DNA of 64,000 bases from Aspidapion aeneum (Eukaryota; Arthropoda; Insecta; Coleoptera; Brentidae), in NCBI GenBank assembly GCA_963576565.1, contig OY755042.1:2188001-2252000 (forward strand), read 5' to 3'. The translations under genes and the position numbers were made by a program. Below, piece by piece: positions 54,719-64,000 of this stretch. The notes beneath the pieces are model-generated. The model was not told where the DNA came from. It saw nothing but the letters and a program-made list of their open reading frames with translations, and did not search any database. Position 1 is the first letter of the stretch. Every line of letters begins with the position of its first letter.

Positions 54719-55663
54719 TTACGGTTAAGCGCACTCGCAAGGAGATCCCTATCACGCTCGAGAAGCGGCCAGTGCGCGGAAATGTTGGTGTGTGTTGGTT
54801 TTGAAACGGTTCAGGTTGTAACCTGCAGGGAAAACTGTCGCAGGGAGTTTATTCCACAGCGATGCTGTTCTCCAGAGATATGAATTCTGATATAATGAGG
54901 TTCTTGGTGCCTCTATTTTGACAGTAAATTGATGGTTACCGTCTGTTTGACGTGTTCGCCTAGTAGGTGCTACTCCCGGGGGGATCATACGTGCCAACTC
55001 TTCAGAGCATTTTCCGTGATAATACCTGTAGAAGAGAGATAGATCGCCCACAGTTCTTCGATGTTCGAGACTATCCAAACTACGGGTAAGTGCGGGATCA
55101 TTGATCAGCTTGATAGCTCGTTTTTGCACGGTGTTCAAAAGCATTAAGGTATGTTTGGGTGCCGCACTCCATATATGTGAGCAGTACTCCATAGTTGGTC
55201 GAATCTGGGCTTTGTAGAGTGTCAGCAGTTGGCTTGGTGTATACAGATGTCTTGTACGAAATAGCACCCCAAGCTTTTGGGACGCCCTTTTAGCTATATC
55301 TGCCACGTGACTGTGCCAAGACATGTTGGTCTCTGCAGTGACTCCTAAGATGTTCAACTGGCTCTGCAATGTGACAACACTTCCAGATAGCATGATGTTT
55401 GGCTCACCGGTGCTGGTCTTTTTTGAAAACAGGGCTGCTTGGGTTTTCTGCGCGTTGAACTGTACAAGGTTTTTGTTGCCCCAGTCCTCTATTATCTCCA
55501 GGTCGTTATTTATCTGCGATATTTGAGTTTGTCTAAAATGATGGATTTCACGTGCGGATAGACACTGAGTGGGTGGTATGACTGAGGAGACTACATTGCC
55601 ATCATCTGCAAAGCAATAAAGTGGATTTACTGTTTTATCTATGAGGTCATTTAATGGTAACAC
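54719..55663 (-). pseudogene. Jockey-like LINE 3' fragment with RT box, poly(A) tail
   Basis: A 303-residue open frame (55663-54752), with no ATG: NPLYCFADDGNVVS (FADD active-site box), FNAQKTQAALFSK, SQLNILGVTAETNMSWHSHV, GVLFRTRHLYTPSQLLTLYK, QIRPTMEYCSHIWSAAPKHT, QKRAIKLINDPALTRSLDSL and the tail WNKLPATVFPAGYNLNRFKT ending ASRA. The 3' end is a T-run on the plus strand (54708-54720), i.e. poly(A). The copy at 7362-8917 shares it nearly base for base. Truncated just before the RT box; the frame itself is undamaged, suggesting a young insertion. Encodes no RNase H. Confidence 0.88.
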
Positions 55664-55985
55664 GAGTTAAAAACTACAAAACTTGATAAGAATCTATCTA
55701 GAAAAGATGTTTAATATTATTGATGATTTATTTTAATTAAAAAGGAAAAACAATGCTGGTTGAATTCACTTCTGTTGACCTGTCTCACTTCCATGGAGAA
55801 CCGCTGTCCACAGAAATGATGTCCACAGAAGTGATTTTTTACCCCCAATATTTGTTTACAGAATGGAAATTGTTAGGTTAAGTTTCCTTATTTCAACAAA
55901 TGGAACATTTTTGCACCATAACTTCATATAAACAAAAAAAATAAAACTGTTTTGATTCTTATTCCTTTTATAGTCGGCACAGAAG
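55664..55985. other. Spacer between LINE and RTE copy
   Basis: GTCCACAGAAATGATGTCCA at 55807 and CACAGAAGTGATC at 55978 recur as a loosely repeated phrase. No gene recognised. Confidence 0.45.
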
Positions 55986-57323
55986 TGATCACACCATATA
56001 TATATATTTATCGGTTTCACAACGTTCTACGTCTTCCGATACCCAATCTCCACTCGTTTCTGTTTGCCCATAATTCATCATCTAGGCCTCTTATTCTTAT
56101 TTCACTATCTATTCCTTCTCTCCGGCTTCTCCTCAGCCTTCCTCGTTTTCTTCGGCTAGTTGGTTTCCATTGTAATATTTGTTTAGGTAGTCTTCCATCA
56201 TCCATTCTTTGTACATGTCCGTACCACACCAGTTGTTTTGTTCTTATATCATCCACTAGCGTACGTTCACCCACTGTCATAATTTCTCTTATTCTTTGAT
56301 TGGTAACTCTTTCTCTTTTTGATTTCCCTGCTGCTCTTCTCCAATAGTCCATCTCCGTAGCGGAAAGCATTTTTTCTGTTCTATCTTTGATTGGCCCTTC
56401 TGAGCCGTATGTAATAATACTTTTTACAATGGTGTTATATATAAGCTTTTTGCTATGTTTTGATATACTTTTGTCCCAAATTATTCCATTTAATAAAGTT
56501 ATTGCTTTTCTTCCTTGTACGTTTCGATCTTTTATAGCTTTGTCTAGTGTTCCGTCAGCTGTAATTTTTAGACCCAAGTATTTATACTCATCACAGGACT
56601 GAATTCGCTGCCCCGTATTTAAGATTAGATCCTGTTTCGTTCCACCAATACACATATACTCTGTCTTATTGATATTAACCTCTAGTCCCCACTTATTGTA
56701 CTCTTCTATTAGTTTTCGTGTCATATATTCGAGGTCGTCATAATCCTGAGCCACCACTATCTGATCATCAGCGAAACATAAAGTATATAAGGTGGTTTCA
56801 TCCAACGGAATTCCCATGTTTTGGCATTTTCTCTTCCAGACTTTAAGGACCTGTTCCAAATATATCTTGAAGAGCGTAGGCGAGATACAGCAACCTTGTT
56901 TAAGACCTTTATTTACTTGAAAGCCTTTGGTTAGTTTTGCTTTTATTTTAACTTTTGCCTTACTATTGCGGTATAACTCTTTGATGGCCTTAATTAGTTG
57001 TACGCTTATGTTTGTCTTTTCCAACGCTTTCCAAAGTAGATTTAGTGGTATACTATCATATGCCTTCTGCAAATCTACGTAAAGCAGATGGAGCTCTTGT
57101 CCGTATGCCATTTTCTTTTCAATAACTTGGGTTATACAAAAGAGATTATCTGAAGTCGATCTACCCGCCCTGAAACCAGCTTGTTCTTCTGCCTCCATAT
57201 CTTTATATTCGCTCTCCACTTTATTTCTTATTATTTTGCCATATATTCTGCTTAGCGTACTAGTTACAGATATACCTCTATAATTGTCACATATATCTTT
57301 CCTGTCCTTTTTTGATCACACCA
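55986..57323 (-). mobile_element. RTE-clade LINE insertion with 11-bp target duplication
   Basis: TGATCACACCA occurs at 55986-55996 and 57313-57323. The 3' end is an (AT)n tail a few bases after the stop codon. The 5' end is truncated in the RT domain at ~57312. Confidence 0.92.
56017..57305 (-). pseudogene. RTE-clade reverse transcriptase, 5'-truncated, frame open
   Basis: Open from the truncation point: DICDNYRGISVTSTLSRI, EEQAGFRAGRSTSDNLFCIT, LLYVDLQKAYDSIPLNLLWK (catalytic Asp), VNKGLKQGCCISPTLFKIYL, YTLCFADDQIVVAQDYDDLE (FADD), NINKTEYMCIGGTKQ, YKYLGLKITADGTLD and the tail LVWYGHVQRMDDGRLPKQIL...RRRTL. It retains the RT palm and thumb plus RTE C-terminus but not the endonuclease or RT fingers. 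Compared with 14985-16556 it has no frameshift, only a small in-frame loss (SEGPIKD versus SEVWPIKD). There is no ATG near the truncation. Not functional alone, but good evidence for recent RTE activity. Confidence 0.9.
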
Positions 57324-57823
57324 GCTTGACGCAAATAATTTTACAATATTTTCACTAAAAAATTTACCAATCAAAAATCGAGGTTATTGGGAGGAATGTG
57401 CATTAAAACATACGAACTGGAAGCACATAGTTACCAACATGTCGGAAATTTATTGGATTATTGTGCTGGCCACAGAAGTGACGCCGTAGTATGGATACAT
57501 TTGTTTTGATGGTTCAAAAAAGGCAAAAATGACAAATAAATAATTAAAAAATACAGATAGCTAATGCCTGCCATATTGTGATATGAGTATCAACCAAAAT
57601 AATTTACTTTAAAAATTGTATAAGAACCTATAATAAATTTATACTAAAAAATAAAAGTGATATTTACCTTCATTTTTAAATTATTATTTTAAATTGGGAT
57701 TTTCTTTTTTCGTATATTTTAGGCAGTGGTTTCTAAAGAATATGGACCACCAGATAATCTAAACAAAAAAGTAGTTTTATGCAGATTTTTATAAATTCAA
57801 AATATGGGGAAAACACCTGTTTG
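57324..57823. other. Unannotated spacer
   Basis: No gene recognised. GCCACAGAAGTGACGCC at 57470 belongs to the phrase noted around 54.5-56 kb. Confidence 0.4.
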
Positions 57824-57825
57824 TA

Positions 57826-59338
57826 CAGCGTGTCCCATTTTCGATGGGATTAAATGGGAAACTTGGTTATTATTAAAGATATCGATTTTCTGATTGAACC
57901 TTACCGTGCTCTTTTTTCGAGCCCTTAAAAATGGTGTAATCAGATTTTTGCTATACCCCGTGGTTTCGCTAATACAGGGAGTTTTTGAAAAAATTGTAAT
58001 TTTAATAATCCCTTGTATCTCGCTTATTTTGCGAGATATTTTTATTCTGTATAAACCTTTTCATGGCAACTTTTTTAGAAGAAAATAATAACGTTGTCAA
58101 CTTTTAAAAATATTGTTTAGTTTTTGAGATATGGTATTTATCATAAAAAAATTAAACACGGACTTGGATTTTTTTTATTACTATTTTGATTGGTTTCATG
58201 CTAGTATTATCATAAAATAATAAAAATTTTAAAATTTTTTGTTTTAACGTAAAAAAAAATATTTAATATTTAAAAAAAAAATTAGTCTGAACCTGGATAT
58301 TTTTAACATAAATATAAATTAAAAATTGCTAGATAAACAATTTTTCGTTTAACTCTTTTGATACTTAGCATATTAAAATTGTTTTACGTTAATTTACAGA
58401 TTTATTTGAAACAAAGTCTACAAAAAATACAAAAAAAAACAAATTTTAAAAAATAACTAATTTTTCTGATTACCATTATGTGTAAGACATTGTTGGCATT
58501 TTTGAGTAATTTTTCTTAACGCATTTTGTATAAAAATATTTCTGCCATTTAAATATTGGGATTTTGTTGCTTGAATGAAGCAGTCAAACATATCACATTT
58601 TTCAAAATCTGGATATGGTCGATTTCTAGCCTGTTTAAAATAATTGTAAGCCATTCACAAAAATGACAAGTAAAATGACAATGTCAATTCCACGCTTTTG
58701 TTTTGTAAATTTTACGACCTGCTGTGCTACCATCAAATAATTAGTATGATATTATTTTTGTAACTTTTTAACGTTTTTTACTTTATTTATAAATCTTTTA
58801 ATTATCATTTCAAAACAGATAAACTAAAAATCGTTCAACTAGTGTGTCTTGCAATTTTTAATTTATAATTACGTTGGAAATTTCCAGGTTCAGACTATAA
58901 TTTTTTTTTTCAAATATTAAATAGTTTTTTTTTAACCTTAAATCAAAAAAATATTAAAGTTTTATCATTTTAAGGTAATAATAGCATGGAACCAATCAAA
59001 GTAGTAATAAAAAAAATCCAGGTCCATATTTAATTTTTTTATGATAAACAATATTTTAAAAAATTGACAACGTCATTATTTTGCTCTAAAAAAGTTGCCA
59101 TAGAAAGGTTTTTACAGAATAAAAATATCTTGCAAAATAAGCGAGATACAAGGAATTAATTAAAATGCATTTTTTTCAAAAACTCCCTGTATTAGCGAAA
59201 CCACGGGGTATAGCAAAAATCTGATTACACCATTTTTAAGGGCTCCAAAAAAGAGCACGGTAAGGTGCAATCAGAAAATCGATATCTTTAGTAATAACCG
59301 AGTTTCCCATTTAATCCCATCGAAAATGGGACACGCTG
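57826..59338. mobile_element. Fold-back element family, copy c, TA duplication
   Basis: CAGCGTGTCCCATTTTCGAT and its complement bound it, with TA at 57824-57825 and 59339-59340. Arms of ~600 bp; opposite internal orientation to copy b (small ORF on the minus strand). Confidence 0.9.
58457..58654 (-). CDS. Conserved small ORF of the fold-back family, copy c
   Basis: 65 residues, ATG start: MAYNYFKQARNRPYPDFEKC, DMFDCFIQATKSQYLNGRNI, FIQNALRKITQKCQQCLTHN, GNQKN. Five differences from the copy at 26672-26869, all substitutions, with the frame and both Cys clusters kept. Same central position between the arms. No recognised domain. Confidence 0.5.
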   Translation of the reverse strand: MAYNYFKQARNRPYPDFEKCDMFDCFIQATKSQYLNGRNIFIQNALRKITQKCQQCLTHNGNQKN

Positions 59339-59340
59339 TA

Positions 59341-60179
59341 CACTTTTTCAAGAATGAACCAGCTATCCATTTTAAGGTTAAGAAGTTGGATCCGCTCACC
59401 AACAACACGCTGGCGCTTGTCTGAGGATTAAGTTGTCGTAAGAGTAAACAAACTGGTTAACATCAGGATAGACTATGAGAAAGCTGTTGCTAATAGGAAA
59501 TTCGATGGCCGGCTTTAATTAGAAGCTGAGAGGAAGCTTTTTCATTTAGTTAATTTTGCCGTGTTTGAGATTTTCTTATAAAAAAAACCGTTTGAAGAAA
59601 ATCAAGTTTAAAAAAGGCCAAGATTCAAAATAACGTTGTTTTGTTTAGAAATATAATAAATTGCAGTCTTTTATAAAAATCGCACTAATTAAATAACGAT
59701 ACTGTCATTTAAGGATGCGAACTTTGCATTCTTTCATTTTTTTTCAATATCGTGAGATGAGATTTATACAGCGTATATAAAAGAATGAACTTATGGAAAG
59801 CAAGAAGTCAGTGTGGAACAAAAGGCGCACATATTCAGGAGCGTTTGCCGCTGTGAATTAATTAATAGTTTTTTATTACTAAACAGGAGCAAGCACAGTG
59901 GGATTTCCACTTTTAAAAGACGAAGAAATAGTCATTATTATTTATTTCGTTATTTTAGCTTTAATCAGGAAACATTAAATCGAGAAAAACTCAATTTTTT
60001 AATAATTTTTTTTTTAGACAATAACTTTGCTCTTTTATTAAAGTCGCACTTCGTGCCATTCGATCTCCTCGCGGCGGCTCTCGAAGTCAAGTTGCTAAAA
60101 TAGTTCAGGCCCTACGGGGTCCGATACTGCGTTTAATGATAGAAGCAACACATTTGGGACAAATTGGGGGACACAAAGG
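59341..60179. other. Unannotated spacer
   Basis: No gene recognised. ATG-initiated frames here lack any known motif. Confidence 0.4.
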
Positions 60180-61100
60180 AACCCACCCCCCCACCCCTGG
60201 CAGGGGGGTGGTTCCCCCCTTAAACGTGCTTTTTGATAGTTTTTTGCTAATAACTCGAAAACAATCAACTTTTTCAAAAATCTTCTGGAAATCATTTTTC
60301 AAGCATATACAATTTCCTTTCCAACCATGTACCTTAGTACTCTCTGACGGCAGTGGTGCACGTTCCATTAGCGTACAAAAAAAGGGAAAATTATTAAAAT
60401 ACTTTTTTTATCTATTTTTGTGGTATTTTTTATCCTTAACACTATTTTTTTTTTTCAAAAAAATATTTTTATTTAAAAGCCCATTGTATACAGTTAAATA
60501 CTTATTAAGGTAGGCATGTTATTTTTAAATAGCCGCCTTGAAATAAAAATAAATGTGTTTGTAGAAATCCTTAAATCAAACAAAAATTTTAATCATTCAG
60601 TTTTGTACCGAGTAAATTAAAATGAGAGTGAGTAAAAAATTATTTTTGGTTAGTAATAACTTAAAACTGACTTTTTCTAGTTGTTCAAAATTTTTGTTTG
60701 ATTTAAGGGTTTCTATAAACACATGTATTTTTATTTCAAGGCTGCTATTAAAAAAAGGTACGTCTAGCTTAATGACTATCTAACTATATACAATGGGCTT
60801 ATAACTAAAAATATTTTTTTGAAAAAAAAATTGTGTTAAGGATAAAAAATGTGATGTGATAAAAAATACCACAAGAAATAGATTAAAAAAATATTAAAAA
60901 AATTTTCCCCTTTTTTCGTACGCTAATGGAATGTGCACCACTGCCGTTAAAGGGTACTAAGGTTCATCGTTGAAAAGGAAATTGTATCCGCTTAAAAAAT
61001 GATTTCTAAAATATTTTTGAAAAAGTTGACTGCTTTCGAGTTATTAGTAAAAAACTTTCAAAAAGCACGTTTAAGGGGGGGGGGGAACCACCGTCGTGCT
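60180..61100. mobile_element. Palindromic element (~420-bp arms), right end cut by fold-back copy d
   Basis: GGGGTGGTTCCCCCCTTAAA near 60205 is mirrored near 61075-61095. ATAACTCGAAAACAATCAAC, GGCAGTGGTGCACGTTCCAT and TTGAAATAAAAATAAATGTG all have complements in the right half. The centre is at about 60655. The right terminus gives way to copy d at 61102. A relic is at 19320-19520. Confidence 0.82.
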
Positions 61101-61103
61101 GTA

Positions 61104-62598
61104 CAGCGTGTCCCATTTTCGATGGGATTAAATGGGAAACTCGGTTATTATTAAAGATATCGATATTCTGATTGCACCTTACCGTGCTCTTTTTTGGAGC
61201 CCTTAAAAATGGTGTATTCAGATTTTTGCTATACCCCGTGGTTTCGCTAATACAGGGAGTTTTTGAAAAAATTGCATTTTAATTAATTCCTTGTATCTCG
61301 CTTATTTTGCAAGATATTTTTATTCTGTAAAAACCTTCCTATGGCAAATTTTTTAGAGCAAAATAATGACGTTGTTATTTTTTTAAAATATTGTTTAGTT
61401 TTTGAGATATGGTATTTATCATAAAAAAATTAAATACGGACCTGGATTTTTTTTATTACAACTTTGATTGGTTCCATACTATTATTACCTTAAAATGATA
61501 AAACTTTAATATTTTTTTGATTTAAGGTTAAAAAAACTATTTAACATTTGAAAAAAAAATTATAGCCCGAACCTGGAAATTTCCAACGTAATTATAAATT
61601 AAAAAGTGCAAGACACACTAGTTGAACGCTTTTTAGTTTATCTGTTTTGAAATGATAATTAAAAGATTTATAAATAAAGTAAAAAACTTAAAAAGTTACA
61701 AAAATAATATCATACCAATTATTTGATGGTAGCACAGCAGGTCGTGAAATTTACAAAACAAAAGCGTGGAATTGACATTGTCATTTTACTTGTCATTTTT
61801 GTGAATGGCTTACAATTATTTTAAACTGGCTAGAAATCGACCATATCCAGATATTGAAAAATGTGATATGTTTGACTGCTTCATTCAAGCAACAAAATCC
61901 CAATATTTAAATGACAAAAATATTTTTATGTAAAATGCGTTCAGAAAAATTACTAAAAAATGCCAAAAATGTCACATAATGGTAATCAGAAAAATTAGTT
62001 ATTTTTTATAATTTGTTTTTTTTTGTATTTTTCGTAGCCTTTGTTTCAAATAAATCTGTAAATTAACGTAAAACCATTTTAATATGCTAAGTATCAAAGC
62101 AATTTTTAATTTATATTTATGTTGGAAATATCCAGGTTCGGACTAATTTTTTTGAAAATAATAAATATTTTTTTTTACCCCAAACAAAAATGTTTTAAAT
62201 TTTTATTATTTTATGATAAAACTAACATGAAACCAATCAAAATAGTAATAAAAAAAATCCAGGTCCGTATTTAATTTTTTTATGATAAATACCATATCTC
62301 AAAAACTAAACAATATTTTAAAAAGTTGACAACGTCATTATTTTCTTCTAAAAGAGTTGCCATAAAAAGATTTTTACAGAATAAAAATATCTCGCAAAAT
62401 AAGCGAGATACAAGGGATTATTAAAAATACAATTTTTTCAAAAACTCACTGTATTAGCGAAACTACGGGTATAGCAAAAATCTGATTACGCCATTTTTAA
62501 GGGCTCAAAAAAAGAGCATGGTAAGGTGCAATCAGAAAATCAATATCTTTATTAATAACCGAGTTTCCCATTTAATCCCATCGAAAATGGGACACGCA
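61104..62598. mobile_element. Fold-back element family, copy d
   Basis: Begins TA-CAGCGTGTCCCATTTTCGA. The right end runs to ...CGAAAATGGGACACGC but lacks the final CTG-TA, so it is slightly truncated or mutated. Arms as in copies b and c. Confidence 0.87.
61805..61990 (+). pseudogene. Small ORF of the fold-back family, copy d, broken
   Basis: Reads MAYNYFKLARNRPYPDIEKC, DMFDCFIQATKSQYLNDKNI, FM, then TAA, NAFRKITKKCQKC, and a shifted end. It shows that the frame is not maintained in every copy. No domain recognised. Confidence 0.5.
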
Positions 62599-62937
62599 CG
62601 CTTAATTGCGGATTCGCAGTATTGATTATTAGTCATACACTTCAAATGATATCTAAGAGATGGCGCAACAGCAATTAAAATCAAGGCGTTTTTAGGATTT
62701 TATTAATTGCCGTCTTTGGCCTACTCAGCCGGTAAGAGTAACGTCATTAGATCGCGAAAAGAAAACCATTTTCTTGAATTGCTAACTTGACAACAGCGCT
62801 AAGCTACTTATCTCTCTTAGTGCAATTTATTTAAATAGCGATCTTACTTCAATTGACATATTTTCAATGGCCAAACGATCGTTGACGAACCCTGTATACC
62901 ATCTCTCTAGCTTTCCAAGAGTGTTACATTTACCATG
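62599..62937. other. Unannotated spacer
   Basis: No gene or repeat recognised. Confidence 0.4.
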
Positions 62938-63090
62938 CTGTGTCCTGATGAGTCCCTTAAGGAAGAAACAGTTAACTGTCAACACTTAATAGGTGTCTAT
63001 TAGATTTTGGAGCTTTCGAGCTGCCCATGTCAAAATGCAAGAGAAACAAAACCTTTCTATATACTCGTTTAGCCCCAAAACACTTTTTGT
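62938..63090 (+). repeat. Decayed hammerhead retrozyme fragment
   Basis: About 150 bp related to 10806-10970: AACACTTAATAGGTGTCTAT, TTAGATTTTGGA, AAGAGAAACAAAACC. Only the ribozyme and the sequence just 3' of it remain. Confidence 0.75.
62939..62986 (+). ncRNA. Degenerate hammerhead motif
   Basis: CUGAUGAG at 62945, stem II UCC-CUUAA-GGA, then AGAAAC (the usual C before GAAA is A), stem III ACAG/CUGU with UUAA, C, AACACU. Stem I has mismatches (UGUGUC against AACACU). Probably inactive or weak. Confidence 0.7.
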
Positions 63091-64000
63091 ATCCGGACTA
63101 ACTCTTTATTTTGTGTTAATTTAAACAATTTTTAAAAATATGAGAATATTGTTTAAATGTGAAAAAATTAAAAACAAAAAAGTTTCTGCGACTTAAGCCT
63201 TTATTAGGTATCATTGAACTGAACCGAACCAAATCAAAAATATGCGTTCAGTACTGTAACAAAACGGGATTTTAATATAAATGGTACTTTTGCCATTTAT
63301 AAATTTTTAAATATTTTTAGTTAAATACAGTTTTTGACGCCAACAAGCATTAATTCTTGCAAGACTAGTTTAATAATAAGTAAACTTTATGGCAACACAA
63401 GTGACTTGTTTTTTGGCATATTTTCAGGTTCGCTGTATTTTAGAAAAAGTTATATTCGGCTAATAGGTCCTTTGAGCCACTAACATCACAATAATTTATA
63501 TTCTGTAACTGGAAACAAATTTGCTAAACTATTTTCAATTTTAAAAAAAACATTGTGTAATTTTAACTACTATCGATTTTCCACGCATCTTTGGATTGCC
63601 CTGGTATTTTGTCTCTTTGTCTTTCTCGCCAAAGCGACAAAGCTTAGAAATATTGTAACAAAACATTTTAAAATTTTGCCAGGCTGATTCGACCAACCTA
63701 ATAATGGATATTGTATTAATAAACTGTATTTTTAAAATTATTTAATTTTTTCGTCATGAATATTTGTATCAAAATTGATGCTGCACTCTTTATTTATGTG
63801 AGGTTGCTAATTCTAGATAATGGTGTATTGGACAACGTCGCATGCTTTCGCAGGGCAAAGAATTGGTGTTGAAAACTACGCACATTATTAAAATAGTGTC
63901 CGGTTATGGGTGTAAATAGTTTTTGGCCAGCATGCCTGCCCCGCAATCCTGGGACTGTCTATTGCCAGACCCATGAAATAGCTATCACGCACTCAATTCA
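63091..64000. repeat. Spacer with dispersed repeat (inverted relative of 24.4-24.7 kb)
   Basis: 63255-63580 shares, in reverse, CAAAACGGGATTT, CAACAAGCATTAATT, GTTCGCTGTATTTTA, GGCTAATAGGTCCTTTGAGC and TATTCTGTAACTGGAAAC with 24395-24745. No gene recognised in the rest. Confidence 0.7.

Noticed and set aside
60136..60513. 125-residue frame
   Set aside because: Lies within the palindromic element and reads poly-C and poly-T tracts.

Overview
This window looks like repeat-dense, AT-rich, non-coding DNA from an insect nuclear genome. The evidence for an insect is the transposon content: an intact BEL/Pao element, an intact Crypton-type tyrosine recombinase, RTE, Jockey/I-like and CR1-like LINEs, Penelope-like elements, Merlin and hAT. 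A beetle is a guess. I recognise no host gene, tRNA, rRNA or CRISPR array. Nearly every supported coding region belongs to a transposable element.

Layout. 0-1.6 kb: Merlin transposase relic whose first exon is repeated in inverted orientation. 1.7-2.8 kb: (TTCGG)n arrays broken by perfect palindromes. 4.2-4.7 kb: LINE tail. 5.6-7.1 kb: an uninterrupted 938-bp (CTGT)n array with three flanking subrepeats. 7.2-11.3 kb: a nested stack (LINE tail, TIR element, second LINE, hAT), then a hammerhead-ribozyme tandem repeat inserted in the LINE tail with 13-bp target duplications. 11.5-13.7 kb: a TIR element, then a Penelope-like element with a GIY-YIG endonuclease and its own hammerhead motif, also with 13-bp duplications. 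15-20.5 kb: RTE and other LINE relics. 20.6-22.9 kb: a 1.85-kb near-palindrome and a hAT MITE. 25.2-27.8 kb: a TIR element containing a fold-back element. 28.3-29.5 kb: intact Crypton-like recombinase. 30-33 kb: subrepeats and MITEs. 34-41.9 kb: CR1-like LINEs, a second hAT copy, Penelope and RTE relics, another ribozyme repeat and hairpin repeats. 46.05-52.58 kb: complete BEL/Pao retrotransposon with almost identical LTRs. 54.7-57.3 kb: a LINE and an RTE copy, the latter with an 11-bp target duplication. 57.8-62.6 kb: two more fold-back copies around another palindrome. 62.9-63.6 kb: decayed ribozyme repeat and a dispersed repeat.

The most interesting content is the pairing of (i) non-coding 522-bp tandem repeats carrying a well-formed type I hammerhead ribozyme with (ii) a Penelope-like element less than 2 kb away. 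Both show 13-bp target duplications and both end in an inverted partial copy. This is what one would expect of an animal retrozyme mobilised by Penelope-type reverse transcription. Also worth attention are the intact recombinase, the BEL element with YVDE at the reverse-transcriptase active site, the fold-back family with a conserved ~65-residue central ORF, and the TTCGG palindromes.
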